From: Mesostigma viride
Lineage: Eukaryota; Streptophyta; Mesostigmatophyceae; Mesostigmatales; Mesostigmataceae
Reading direction: 5' to 3'
Length of the DNA stretch: 62,000 nucleotides
Assembly: GCA_009746045.1 (NCBI GenBank)
Contig: RPFO01000253.1
Coordinates: forward strand, 1,562,888-1,624,887
A model generated the notes under the pieces. The model was given only the letters and a program-made list of their open reading frames with translations. It ran no database searches and had not been told where the DNA came from. Positions 32,505-44,097 of this stretch are shown here, piece by piece; position 1 is the first letter of the stretch; every line of letters begins with the position of its first letter. The translations under genes and the position numbers were made by a program.

Positions 32505-32868
32505 ATAGAGGGCCTTAGGCCCGACCTGAGGGTGTTGTCCCTCCGGTATGTAGAGTCGCCCTCATATTCTGGCCAGTTGGTTGGCTGTTCTTGGTCCTTA
32601 GCGCTGATGTGTTTACTCTGTGTGTCCTGCCCAGTGCCGTCCCCCCCGGCCAGGACTCCGTTCCAGGCAGTTAGGGGAACCTACCACCAGGCTTGGTGCT
32701 GGCTAACCCTACACCACCCGGCGTGGTGGTGGAGACCGTGTGAACTATTGGTGCTTTGTATCTGGGATGGTCTATCGATTGTGTTGGTGTGTGCTGGGTG
32801 CGTTAGGATTATTTTCCTACCCCTCTGGTTCCCTCCTCTCTGCGTAGGGAGAGGGCTCCCTACCTTTT

Positions 32869-32881
32869 GTGGGGGGGGAGG
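32869..32881 (+). promoter_or_regulatory. Polypurine tract
   Basis: GTGGGGGGGGAGG lies directly before the right LTR, the expected place and composition of the plus-strand primer. Confidence 0.8.
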
Positions 32882-33452
32882 TGTTACGTCGCGTAACAAT
32901 TCGTTGTAGTTACGGACGTAAATTAGGTCCTTGGCCTCGGTTGTTCCTAGGTTACGTGCAGTTCTAGTTTGGACATGATTGTCCCCGTAACAGTACTGTG
33001 GTATAGTGGGTGCCTTTGGGCGCCGCGCCGCGTACTATATTAGTGGTCCTTATCCTTTTGTAGAATGTAGTGGACAGGCGTGCATCTGTGCACCTGCTTG
33101 TGTTTCTGTGTTTCTGCAGGCGAGGGCCAGGTCGGCCCGAGCCTGTTGGACCGTTGGTGACCATTTATGCACGTTCCACTCCTTGTGGGGTCACTCGGCG
33201 TGTGTTAAATGAATTAGCACATATTAGCTTGGGTCACGGCAGTTTAGTTGTGTTTCCTTCCTCTTTTCCTGGAGTAAACGGGTTGGATTAAATGGCCTAT
33301 GGCGTATTACAGTAGTACATATGTAAATGCATTGAGATCTGGTTCGTCTCGGTCGTCTTTCGCTAGGGGTGTAAATAGAAGCAGCCTCACTAGTTTAGGT
33401 AGTATCAGGACAGGTAGAGGTAGAGGTGGCGGCCGAGGCTTGCGGCGTAACA
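32882..33452 (+). repeat. Right (3') LTR, 571 bp
   Basis: Differs from the left LTR at GGGTTGGATTAAATGGCC versus GGGTTTGATTAAATTTGGCC; elsewhere the two look identical by eye. It is followed by the target duplication CCAGT (33453-33457). Confidence 0.93.
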
Positions 33453-35654
33453 CCAGTGATGCCAAAGATAATTGAGCGGGTAGACACCGGTATGATAGGC
33501 TCAGACGTCTAGGCTGCCCATAAACCAATCAACCAGGTCCAAACTCCCTGGAAGTTACACCACAAAAATCGGTGTTCCACAGTTTCAGTGGGGTTGGTAC
33601 ATAAACATGTAGCAGGGTGTTGAAATCGCCGGTGGAGGATCTCCCCGACCCCGATGGACCGGTGCATCAAGAGGTGTTGTACGTCGGTCGCGCGGCGATC
33701 AATCAGCGGGTGGTCAGCGGCGAGGGTGATGTTGCGGACCCAGGTGTGGCCAGGCCACTCAGTAGCGCCCCAGCGTGTCCGTCCGGGGTGGAATTGATGG
33801 TTTTTATGCAAGAGCATTGTGTAGCCCCACTCTGCCGTGTACTCGTAAAGGCCTTTTACAATTCTGCTGTCACCCTGATTTAGCACCCAGCCAAATTCCA
33901 CTGGATCCAATGACAACATGTCCAGGCGGGTTGATCCCACATGTAGCCAAATAATAGCAGCGTCTGGAAGGTTGGGGTTGGGTTGGTATACACATGATTG
34001 TTCAAGGGACCAAGGTACAACCCGAATCCGGTGGCATAGCTGGGTGGGGAGGAACACCACTGCAGTTGTAAGTTGAGCCAGACAGCCATTGTGGCCGCTC
34101 AGCGGCGCCAGTAGTTGAACGTGCAGGGTTCCAAGGGGGAGTTCTGCGATCACCTTCCCCGAGCATGTTGCGGTCGTGCTGTATGGACAAAAGCAGCACC
34201 ATTCACCAGCTTTATAGGGGGCACGGGGAGAAGTCATGAGTGTGTGCCAGCGGGGGGGTATGGCTTGTACTAGCGCGGCCCAGGCAGCATAAGTAGGCAT
34301 ATTGGGGACCCAGGCAGCCAGTTCGTTATATGTTAAGAGGCGGTAGCAGTCACCGTGGAGAATATACAGGTGGAGAATAGTGGTTACAGGGTGGGGGGAT
34401 GTTATGAAGCCTTCATAGGGGTTAGGGCCACTTAAGCATCCAAAGGGGCGATTAAGGGGGTTGAGGTATATATCATTAAAGAATAGGGGTTGGCGTGCAA
34501 CTTCCTCACGTAGTGTGGGGAATAGTAGGCGGTCGGGTTTAAGTGCCGTAAAGCCTTGCCATATACGAGCCCAGTACCAAGGAAGACCTCTGGTGACTAG
34601 CTTCGGGGAGGGGAGGCGAGCAGTAAGCAGTGCGGCTCCAGAGTGCCAGGAAATACCATTGGAGTGATGAGTAAGACGTGAGAGGGTTGCACGTGCCAGA
34701 AGACATCCAGGGTGTGTGTTGACACCAATGTGGGCAGAAATAACTTGTTTGGCATACACAGACCATAAACGCCATTGCATATTGTGTAAGCCTAGTCCTC
34801 CAAGAGGCCACGGCATAAAAGACATTGACTCTCTGATCCATCCGTGTACCTGGCGGCTGAGATCGCTCGATTTTTTCCAAACGAAGCTATGCCCCAGTCG
34901 TTGAATAAGAGACACGGTGTGTTCATCCGGTGGGTGGGCCTGACCGAAGTACAGCAGCTTGGAGAACAGCAGCTGGTTCGTGACGAGGACCTTGCCCCGG
35001 AGGCTGAGGCGGTGTACGCCAGCCTAGCGGTTGGCCACCTGTTGTACACCAGTAAGTTTGCCCAGTTGTTGTGATTCGTCGTATAAAAAGGTTTTGACTT
35101 CCAATAACCTCCCTTCGGCTGTCCGACCGATAGGGCAGTTATGCAAAAGGTGGTATCCTCCTGGCGGGACCCATGTCACCGCCAGGTTGGTAGGTTGGAG
35201 AGTCGGGTTGGTTGTTCTGCCAATATGCAAGCCCGTGGACTTTTGCACGTTGCAGCGTTGTTGGGAGGCGGTACAGTATGTAGATATATTGTCAAGCACA
35301 GCATCAACATCACGCAAGGAGGTGCAAATGTTAGTAGTGTCATCGGCGTAGGCAGTTTGAAACAGACCACGTGTGTGGTGAGGGATGGGGTAGCCTTGAA
35401 TACGGCTGTCCTGTTGATGAAGAAAGAAGAGGCCAGCGTGAGCGAGCAAAAAGAGAAGGGGAGAGAGACAGTCGCCTTGTGGGAGGGAGCGTGTGCTATG
35501 GCCTATTTGGGATTTATGTCCATTAATTAGTAGGTGCCAGGAAATGGTTATATTTATTATCCAAGTATAGACCAGAGAGGAAATGAGTATCAGCAAATAA
35601 GGGCCGGATATCTAGGTATTGATTTTTATCGGTGATACTATCGCGGTGTGGGCA

Positions 35655-35722
35655 ACAACAACAACAACTACTACTACTACTACAACAACAACAACAACAA
35701 CTACTACTACAACTATCGCGGT
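35655..35722. repeat. (ACA/ACT)n trinucleotide microsatellite
   Basis: Alternating blocks of CAA and ACT triplets just right of LINE A. A related (GTA)n/(GTT)n run lies to its left near 20.2 kb. Confidence 0.9.
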
Positions 35723-36093
35723 ACCTTTCCATCCTCAACGGAGCACGGCCGGCCTCAGGCCTGTCCCTCCCGGCCCGTCCTTCTGGACGTTGCACGCCTT
35801 GTTTGACCCGCGATTTCAACCCCTTGCAGCACAAGCTTCGTGTTTTACACCCTGATTTTCTAAGTTTACGGAGCGAGCACGTTCGCGTTGTCTTCGTGCG
35901 TTTTTCTTGCTAACTTTAAAATGGAGCAGGGATGGAGAATTATTATTTTCTTTTAAGACTTCATTCTTGCCTGGTTTTGAGCGGTGCTCGGCATTTCTTT
36001 TCTGTTTGCGGCCTCCCAGAGATTGATCTGATCTCACATGCGAACTACTTGCTTTGGTTGCTAGGTTAGGTTATTTGATGAAGGTGGCTTGAG

Positions 36094-39000
36094 ATGTCCA
36101 CCATGGGTGATCGGAAGGCGGATTGTTTGAAGGACAGCGGAGAACAAGAAAACGCTCCTGATGTGATCGCTAAACCTCGTATTGATGGAATTTTCGCTGG
36201 AAGCCACGGTCAAGTACAGGCTATTCAGCCAGTGAAGCGCGCAAAATTCTTGAGTTTGCCTGTCCTCGCGCACCGAACGGCAGGCGGCATTGGTCATCAG
36301 GCCAGGGCCGTTTTGTCAGATTCCCAGCTCAAGGTTGCTGACACAGCGCCGAGCGACGATGTCATCCAGCAACCAACCGTCGCTATCCCTCCGCAAGTGC
36401 TGGAGGAACTGTACGATCTCAATGCGGACCTGCTGCTCAAGGTTTTCTCCTTTTTGGAGCTTGAGGACCTCTGTCGCTGCGCGGGCGTCAGCAAACGATG
36501 GATGCAAGCGAGCCGCGATCCTGCCTTCTGGCACACTCTGGATTTCAGCCGGCGCAAGATCCGGCCCCGCCAGGTCCTCACCCTCTGCGCCCGCTACACC
36601 AACGCCACCTCGCTCAACCTGGTCGGCGTGCGCAACGTGGACGCCGCGCTGGTCCGCGACGCGCTGGGCCACCTGACGTCCCTGGTGTCCCTCTCCGTGG
36701 GCGACGGCGTGATCGGCCCCTTGATCCTGGACGAGATCTCGCGCGCGTGCCCGCCGACGCTGCGCTCCCTCGCCGTGACGGACGCCGTCCTTGGCCAGTC
36801 CGTCGTGAGCGACCTCTCGCTCAGCAATGCTTCCCTTACCGAGCTCAACCTAACGCGCTGCCGCGGCGTGCGCCTCCAGCTCACCTTGCCCCAACTCACC
36901 AAGCTGGTCCTCTCCGGGAGCGGCCTCTCAGTCGTTACCATGGCGGGCCGGCCGTATACCTCCCTCATGCACGTCGACCTCTCCGACTGTATAAAGCTAT
37001 CGGACGCGTCCATGTCCTCCCTCCTCTCCCAGTGCCCCGTGCTCACCTATCTCGACCTCTCCGGCTGCGTGTCGGTCTCAGACGAGACGCTTCAAGCGCT
37101 CGCGCGCCACTGCCCGGAGCTGCTCGACCTCTCTGTGTCCCGCTGCCCCAACGTGGCGCTGGAGGAGGTCCACCTGCCCTCCCTCCGCACCGCCAACCTG
37201 ACAGGGTGCGTGGGAATGAACTCGGACGGCGCACGCGCATCCCTGGACGGGTGGACTTGCCTGGAAGACCTCCGCCTGGACGACTGCATCCTGCTCCCCT
37301 CCCTCCGCCTCCAGCTGCCCCGCCTGCGCAAGCTCAGCCTCCACAACTGCCACAAGCTGGCCTCGCTCCACGTGTGCGCCCCGAGGCTGGTGTCCCTGGA
37401 CCTGTCCCACTGCTGCCTCCTGTCACGTGTCCACCTGGCGAGTGAGGCGCTTACACGGCTCGAGTGGGTTGGCCTCTTCTCGCTGGCGCACGTCACACTG
37501 TCCTGCCCCGCGCTATCGGAGCTTAAAATAGCCAACTGCGACGCGCTTCTGGCATCCGTGTTCGACACGCTGCGCGAGTGCCCTTCCCTTGCCACCCTGG
37601 CCGTGGACAACTGCGACGGCCTCGTCTCGGCGCGTGTGGTCGGGTGCCCCGTGCTATCCACGCTGCAGCTGACCATGTGCAAGAGCCTCGGATCGCTCCA
37701 CGTGGCCGCCCCCGCGCTCACCCAGCTGTCCCTGGAGGGATCCGCGATGCTGTCGTCGGTCACGCTCGACCCGGTCGGGCTGAAACAGCTCAACCTGGGC
37801 ATCTGCCCCCACCTGGGTGTGCTGAGGATGACCGCGCCGGCCATGGAGAGGCTTGAGCTTCGAGGGTGCGGCGTGCTGTCTGATGTCACGGTGTGTATCC
37901 CCATTCCTCCCCATGCATTATTGGTGCCATTCCGTTATTTTCTCCTCCTAATTCTCAAGGCACTACCTGTGAGTGAGTTGGCCACATCCACTCTTGCTGT
38001 CTAGAACTGCGCACAGCGACCCCTTCAGGAGGGGGTGCCCTCGCGATGCCTTGGATGCCTATGATAAGACTTCCTTTCAAGATCTACTTATTGGCTACCG
38101 AAACTAGTTCCTTTACAAGGGAAGATAGCATGGCATGGCACATCCTGCATGTGTCCAGCAAAGTCCCATGCTTGATATTGGTCCTGCAACTAGTCATGTC
38201 TAGCACGACGCAGCAAAGGCGCGAGCAGTTTGCCTTGTCCTGTCCTGTCCTGTCCTGTCCCTTAACAACTCACTCTTTCAGTACCATATCATCCCGCTAA
38301 CGAGGTGTCACCTTCCTTGGACCACGCCCCCCTCCCCCGCTGCTGCTCATCCCCCACCCCAAACCAGGTGTGTGCGCCATGCCTGTCGTCGCTGGATGCG
38401 TCCTACTGCTCGCGCCTCACCGAGTCTTTCCTCTCCAACGTCGTTGCCAGCTGCCCGCGCCTCACCTCCCTCACGCTCGCCTCCTGCCCCGGCGTGCTAC
38501 CCAGCCTGCCCACCACTGTCAACCCAGGTCGCCAGCACACCACTGCCGTGCCATCCGCCCAGGCGACATCAGGCCAGCGTACCACTGCGCCATCAACGGG
38601 CCCGCTCACGGTCATGCCATCTTCGAGACTGGTAGTTGCCAGTGGGCCATCGGGCATGCCGCTTGCCGGTGCACCCCCGCTCCATGGGTCCTGGGCGGAG
38701 GGCTCGCAGGGGAGTGGCCGCAGTGGTGGCTGTGGCGCGGTGGCGTTTGCGCCCGGCTCAGGGCGTGCCGCTTCGTGTGGGGAGGGAACCGATGCTGACA
38801 TCCTTGCCAAGAGCGCGGAGGACACCAGTGGTGCGGTTGCTGCGGCTGCAGTGGCCGGGGCTGACGGTAACGTTTGTGTGGCTGCAAGTGGCGCCGTCAG
38901 TGGCGGGCGCGTGGACCTACTCCTCACTCCCCGTGCCGCTGCCGGCGCGGCTGCTGCTAATTCTAGCGCAGCTGCTGGAGATTGTTCTAATGCTACCGCC

Positions 39001-40761
39001 GCTGCCAGCTCTAGCGTTGCGGCAGGGCTCACGACCTCCACGGTGTTAGCGGCGAGTGGGACACTTGCTGCTGGCATCTGCACGCTCGTCAGGTCCCCCC
39101 TCGCGACCACCTCCCCCACCGATGCCGTCAAGGATGCCGCCGGGCACTCCGTTTCCGCTGCCCCCGCCCCCGCCCCCGCTGGGTGCCTCTCCCGCCTCTC
39201 CTCCCTCCGCTGCCTGACCACGCTTGACCTGAGCTACACCGAGGTGCGCACGCTGGGCGACGTGTTCGCCGCGTGCGCGTCCCTGCAGGTGCTCCAGCTG
39301 TCCGCCTGCAAGTGGCTCGTTCGTGACGCACTCGCCCCCCTATGCGAGTCCCCTCCTCTGCTGCCCCACCTGCACACGCTCGACGTCTCCTACTGCCACG
39401 TCGACGTCGTCTTTGGGGCCAGTCCCGGTCACGGGGGCCTGCTGATCCATGGCCGCAGCTCCATCGGCAGCACCAACAGTACAGCTGGAGGTGTTGCGAG
39501 CGGCAGCATCGGCAGGGCCCAGGTGGTGGCCTTGTCTCCATCGAGTAGAGGACATAGGGAGACCTCACAAGGGGACGCGGCGGCCGCGACCCATGACCCT
39601 CCGATGGGGGAAGGCAAGGCTATTGTGGGCACTGTCGCGGGCCCCAGGGGTGGCGGCATGGCCCCCAATGCCGCCCCCGGCGCATGCCTGGTCATGGCGT
39701 GCCCAGAGCCTGGGCGTGCTGCCACAGCTCCTACAGTCTTCACGGCTGCCACTAGCGGCAAGACTGGTTTAAGGGATCAGCCATCCTGCCCCCCCTCCCG
39801 GCTGGTTTCCCCCCTGGGCCGCCTGCGCTGCATCAACGTGAGCGGGAACAAACTGGTGGATGACCGGCTTTGGGCGTTCCTTGACGAGGAAGCCGAGGTG
39901 GTGCGGGCGGTAGGGGCACACCAGGGGAGTTTGGCGGGGTTGGGGGCACCCGAGGGGGGGGGGGTGGCCACATGTGAGATGGGTCGGCATGGTGCGCATG
40001 TGACAGATGCTGGTAAGGTGGGAGAGGATGGGAGCCCGAGCGATGAGTGTGGGGCAATGGCACAAGTAGGGGCAAAAGACACGGCTGTGTGCGCGCCCTT
40101 GCTGCCTGCCCATGGTTCGTGCGTCACTGCCTCGGAGGATGGTCCCGTGACAGCTGGTGCTTCGGCAGTCTCTCCACGAAGCTCTGGCGGGAGTGCGGGC
40201 GCCGCGTCCTGTGACGACAAGGGGGAACCGCCCATGGAGGGTGAGGAAGGAGGCAGCGGAGCCATGGGTGGTAGCAGCGGCGATGGCGCTGCTCTGAGCG
40301 CTAGCTTGGTGCGGTCCGCCAGCATCCACACCGCCAGCATCCATACTGGGGATGCAAGCGAGGGATCCAAGCGCGCCCCTACCCTGCTCGCGCTGACCTG
40401 CGTGGCCTGCCCGGGCCTCCTGCGTGTGTCCCTGGCCTCTCGCCGCGGCCTCGGCGCGCTGCTGGGCTCGCTCAGCCTGCGCCTCTCCCGCGTGGCGTCC
40501 GTGACCCTGGCCTGCCCCTGGCTGACCACCCTGGACCTGGGCGACTGCGGACAGCTGGCGGAGCTGGTGCTCGACTGCCCCCGGTTGGATAGCCTCTCGC
40601 TCCAAGGTTGCGCGTCACTGCGGGCGGAGGTGCTCGTGGGCGCGCTGCGGGGGGCGCCAGCGCTGGAGACGCTGGACCTGCGCGGGTGTGGACAGGTGGC
40701 GCAAGCGGGCGTGCCGGGACTGTACGCGCTGTGCCAGGGGCTGTGCAGGGTGTACCAGTAA
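36094..40761 (+). CDS. F-box/LRR-repeat protein, FBL15/SLOMO-like
   Basis: Two exons, 36094-37890 and 38368-40761 (intron 477 bp, GTGTGT...CCAG, phase 0), give 1,396 residues. An F-box is at about residues 109-150 (DLLLKVFSFLELEDLCRCAG, VSKRWMQASRDPAFWHTLDF). It is followed by cysteine-containing LRRs (LTYLDLSGCVSVSDETLQAL, LRKLSLHNCHKLASLHVCA, LKQLNLGICPHLGVL, MERLELRGCGVLSDVT), with further LRRs at the C-terminus (ALETLDLRGCGQVAQAGV). This order matches plant FBL15 (SLOW MOTION), the substrate-recruiting subunit of an SCF E3 ubiquitin ligase. FBL15 of Arabidopsis is about 990 residues. The extra length comes from three Ala/Gly/Ser/Thr-rich inserts at roughly residues 651-874, 950-1074 and 1110-1267, which interrupt the LRR array without breaking the frame. 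The second ATG (36103) has the better context. Whether the inserts are translated or partly removed by unrecognised splicing is open. Confidence 0.88.
38222..38262. repeat. (CTGTC)n short array in F-box gene intron
   Basis: About five copies of TCCTG/CTGTC near the 3' end of the only intron. Confidence 0.8.
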
Positions 40762-40837
40762 CGGTGCGGGGGTGTGGGGGTTTAATCGCGGCAAAGCAGC
40801 TGGTGGTTGTCATGGGACAGCGGGTTGGGTGACCTAC

Positions 40838-41032
40838 TTGCAAACCTGCTTGCAAACCTGCTTGCAAACCTGCTTGCAAACCTGCTTGCAAACCTGCTTG
40901 CAAACCTGCTTGCAAACCTGCTTGCAAACCTGCTTGCAAATCTGCTTGCAAACCTGCTTGCAAACCTGCTTGCAAATCTGCTTGCAAACCTGCCTGCAAA
41001 CCTGCTCTCAACTTTTGCTTGCAAACCTGCTT
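40838..41032. repeat. 12-bp minisatellite, about 16 copies, after the F-box gene
   Basis: The unit CTTGCAAACCTG starts 77 bp after the F-box gene stop codon, probably in the 3' UTR. It is stop-free and so gives a spurious Leu-Ala-Asn-Leu repeat frame. Confidence 0.95.
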
Positions 41033-42400
41033 GGTGAGCTGGCGGAAGTGGCAGGCGGGCGGTGTCTGCTGCGGGAGGTCTGGGGATGCCACATCGATGG
41101 GATTCAAAGGGTCCACGTGTCCAGATCCACACTGCATTGGCGGCTGTGCTGTCCTTAGGGATGGCTCTGGAGGGTGACGGTGGTTGTGGCGGCAGGGGAT
41201 GCCTCCCTGGCTACTACGGCTTTGCAAGGCATGGGCCCGGCTTCCGATAACCCTGTACAGGCTTGGATGACGCTGTCGTGCTGTGGATGGGGTTACCAAG
41301 GTCCAACAGAATGGATGGCGGGGTGTTCTGAAGTCAGGCAAAGGGGAAGCTGGAGGTTGACCACCGATACTGTTATGCGTGGAAGCATCGCCCCGGCTCG
41401 GTGGTACGACGAGCTGAGGCTTGGCTACCTGTTGGTGCTTTAGGGTGCGACACCGGTGCTTGTGTCGGGAGAAAGGGCACGTGTTTTCTTCGATGATGCG
41501 ACACGGCGAAGCAACTGGGTTACTGTGTGCAAATCTGCCCCAACAAAGTGAGGATCAAGTTTCTAAAACATGTCATACATAGAATAAATAAGGAGAAAAG
41601 GCAGGAAGCTTTTTCCAAGAAAGTGGAGGCGGGAACCGTGTTGATTTGACAAAGGCCTCCTATGACAAGACGCCAAGGGCTGCCCGGTGATGCCCTTAGG
41701 CTGGAACTGGATTATCTTGGGAGAGTAGCTTACTAGAGATGAAAGCTTTGCAATGATGCTTGATGATTCAGTGGCGGGTGCTACGTGTGTTTACTGCTTA
41801 GACTGCGTGTGGTTTGTCGTGGATTGTTCTTGGAGCATTGACATGGCTCAAGCGTGACAGATGCCGCTTGCATGTACAGTATGGGAAGGATACCTAGGGT
41901 ACAATTTTAGAGCTTGCTGGGTGGACTCTGTAGAATGTATGCAATTGTTTTGCCATGCTGGACACCTGCTAGGTTTTCCATGCATGCTAGAGCACGCAAG
42001 TAGAAAAGCTCTGAGGTCATGGCATCTGTGCTTTGAACCTGATGTGCGCGGTTGTCTAGTAGTAGATAGCTGTTAAGTGTCAAGTGTTGGCAAATTTAGA
42101 GCAGCCGGTTGTGATGTATGCCGTTCCAAGGGCATGGAACGCAGGCCTCTTTCTTGGTAATTTGCGGCTATATATGCATTCAGGACTTGCAGCAGGCCTG
42201 GACATCTCACTTGGGTCTGTTGCAATGTCTGCTTGGAAACACAAAGTTTTTATTGCTGTCCAAACGGCATTGACATTTGATGGAAGATTAATTAAATCAC
42301 TTCAAAGGACGCGTTTATCAAGTTTGAGGAGGCCAGTGTGCAAAACGCCGGCGTGATGGTACATAATCGCAAAATGGTAATTATTTAATTATAAATAATA
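41033..42400. other. Intergenic, no gene recognised
   Basis: Only short frames without resemblance to known proteins. No obvious repeat apart from isolated CTTGCAAA. Confidence 0.45.
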
Positions 42401-42700
42401 AAACTCGTGCTCCCGTTTGGGAGTCACGGAGCAAACCACGATGGATCCGGATGGAAGGATGGGAACATGCAATCCTACCGATATGTATTCTATCTAGTTA
42501 CAAACAATCCTACTGGTCTTGATCTAGTATAACGTACATGTGTGCCAGACCCTAGGGGTCTTGCCTAGCATGCTTCCCGCTCTTGCAAACACGCGGCTTC
42601 CCCACTGAGGGGCGCTGGGGGTCGATCATCGTCCTCTATAACCTAAGCCCACTTGCATTAATTAATTAATTAATTAATTAATTAATTAATTAATTAATAA
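42401..42700. repeat. Dispersed repeat block (paralogue of 6620-6912) with (ATTA)n
   Basis: Begins CTCGTGCTCCCGTTTGGGA and repeats the order of motifs seen at 6620-6912. It ends in an (ATTA)11-like run at about 42656-42699. Confidence 0.6.
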
Positions 42701-43114
42701 GCACGTGACTGCGTCACGTGGGTGCCAATACAGAGTAAAGGAACCTTCAACCCTATATACACAGCGAGAAGGAGGGAGGGCGCCCTAGCTTCTCTCACTG
42801 CCGCAGGTGGGCAGGCCGCAGAGCGCTCTCTCCACGGCATGGTGCATCATGCCCACTTGCATGGCCTTGTCCATAATCTTTTTCCAAATTCACGGAGAAG
42901 CCTAGGCCCCCCATGTCCTCTTCGAGCTGCTCCTAATTAAAAGTACATGCATGCGGGTCTTGCGGCGCGTCTAGCATTGCTGGGCCTGTCGCACGTACGT
43001 GATGAGGTGCCTGCATGCCAGGCTGAGTGCTGGTCGTAGCCCTGCTGGGCGGAGGGGCCACGAGATCTGTCTACCGGCCTGGTCGGTGCGAGCTAAGCTA
43101 GTGCCCTACTATAT

Positions 43115-43129
43115 CAAAGAGACAACCAG
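43115..43129. mobile_element. 15-bp micro-insertion with 11-bp TSD
   Basis: The core CAAAGAGACAACCAG is flanked by CCCTACTATAT (43104-43114) and CCCTACTACAT (43130-43140), which differ at one base. Confidence 0.6.
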
Positions 43130-43240
43130 CCCTACTACATAGTTGCAGGCACCGCGCTGCTCAGTTGATGGTGCTGGCCAGCCAGTGATGAGTGGCATGC
43201 AGGCCTAGGTACAAGTCCTCCTTGCGAATGTGTGCAGCAT

Positions 43241-43487
43241 ATCAAGGAGACAACCAGCGCAGGCCAGAAATCGGGAGAATATCCGGACCATGGTAGCTCG
43301 AGCCTGCCGTTATCTTGTCCGCGTGTTCGAGTCGTTAATCAGGAGGATGAATATGAATGGTGATGGAAATGTGTAGCCTTGTGCATTGAAATTATGGCTG
43401 GCTTACGTGTAGAGCGACTAGATGACGAAGACGGTGGGGCCGGAAACAGCTTGCTTGATCAGGTCGTGTGTTTCGAGCCTCACTGGA
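43241..43487. repeat. Dispersed repeat, long copy 2
   Basis: Starts CAAGGAGACAACCAGCGCAG and follows 6064-6305 with small indels (for example an AT insertion in GAATATCCGG). It is followed by (ATAGAT)n. Confidence 0.8.
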
Positions 43488-43516
43488 TAGATATAGATAT
43501 AGATATAGATATAGAT
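43488..43516. repeat. (GATATA)n microsatellite
   Basis: Five near-perfect hexamers directly at the end of the long repeat copy. Confidence 0.9.
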
Positions 43517-43609
43517 ACGCTGCACACGCAGTCACGTGTCTATTAATTTAATACACGTGTCTATTAATTAATTAATTAATAGATACGCTACAGCTGGGCC
43601 TCGATCTGT

Positions 43610-43745
43610 CTTCTTGCTAGACCCGTCGAGCCCCACCACTCGGGCCTCGATTGCAGGCAGTCAAGCCATGTCTGCACGTGCTCAGTGTCCTCGAAGAGGG
43701 TGGTGTCGTCGGCATAGATAATTGCCGCTAGGCTATAGCGCCTAA
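43610..43745 (-). pseudogene. L1-like RT fragment with YADDT
   Basis: The minus strand reads IIYADDTTLFEDTEHVQTWL followed by DCL. This is parallel to LIYADDTTLIESPEHIQTWL in the larger remnant to the right. Confidence 0.7.
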
Positions 43746-43924
43746 TCTCCGTGTCCGCCCCGCCGTGCCAGAACTTACATTGGCGACGTTCACCCCGAGC
43801 TTTCCCTACCCACGATGCGAGAGAATCGCTTGCGCGCCTGAATCATGTTACGTATTGGACTACAATAATAAACAGGTATGGCGAGACGTCCGGAGCATTC
43901 AGGCTTCAGGGAGAGAGCGCGCGC

Positions 43925-44097
43925 CATTAAATTAAATTAAATTATAACATGCCTCCGTGGGGAGGTCATGTAGCACATATTCCATGATGGATGGGGTGGA
44001 GGAAGCCGCGTGATCGAACTATCCTAACTCTAAGCTATCTAGAAAATCCTAACTACACTACTCATCAAAACGCCTCCTCCGCTTGGGGGGAGGTGGC
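43925..44097 (-). mobile_element. LINE 3' end with (TTTAA)n tail
   Basis: On the minus strand, GKPPPPKRRRRFDE, stop (44060-44058), 3' UTR and tail down to about 43928. It is the same terminus as at 5134-5330 on the plus strand. Confidence 0.75.

Larger units (their letters stand above)
20894..33452 (+). mobile_element. Complete Ty3/gypsy chromovirus LTR retrotransposon (12.6 kb)
   Basis: Direct repeats 20894-21466 and 32882-33452 are LTRs beginning TGTTACG and ending GTAACA. They differ by one 2-bp indel and one substitution that I can see. A primer-binding site follows the left LTR and a G-rich polypurine tract precedes the right one. The interior encodes, in plus orientation, gag, aspartic protease, RT, RNase H, integrase and chromodomain. 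The order RT-RH-IN with a chromodomain defines a chromovirus. Extra coding regions lie before gag (21313-24169) and after integrase (30194-32504). It inserted into LINE A, so it is younger than that LINE. Near-identical LTRs indicate a recent event. Confidence 0.95.
20403..35599 (-). mobile_element. LINE insertion A, split by the chromovirus
   Basis: Bounded by the 15-bp target duplication AGGGCCGGATATCTA at 20388-20402 and 35600-35614. The LINE parts are 35599-33453 and 20893-20403. Reading the minus strand: the RT palm with LPQGDCLSPLL and YADDT (35596-35024), the thumb and C-terminal region (34915-33509), then across the chromovirus to the zf-RVT tail (20911-20534) and 3' UTR ending CCCCGAAAAAA. 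It is about 2.6 kb without the guest, and lacks the endonuclease and RT N-terminus, as in ordinary 5' truncation. Compared with insertion B, a conserved Trp is a TAG stop near 33508, and a frameshift lies near 35030. The first 60 bp at the 5' side (about 35538-35599) are again 3'-UTR-like sequence. Confidence 0.85.

Noticed and set aside
40472-41341. Minus-strand 289-residue ORF with Ala-Gly-Leu-Gln repeats, and its plus-strand counterparts
   Set aside because: It is the reverse of the F-box gene end plus the 12-bp minisatellite.
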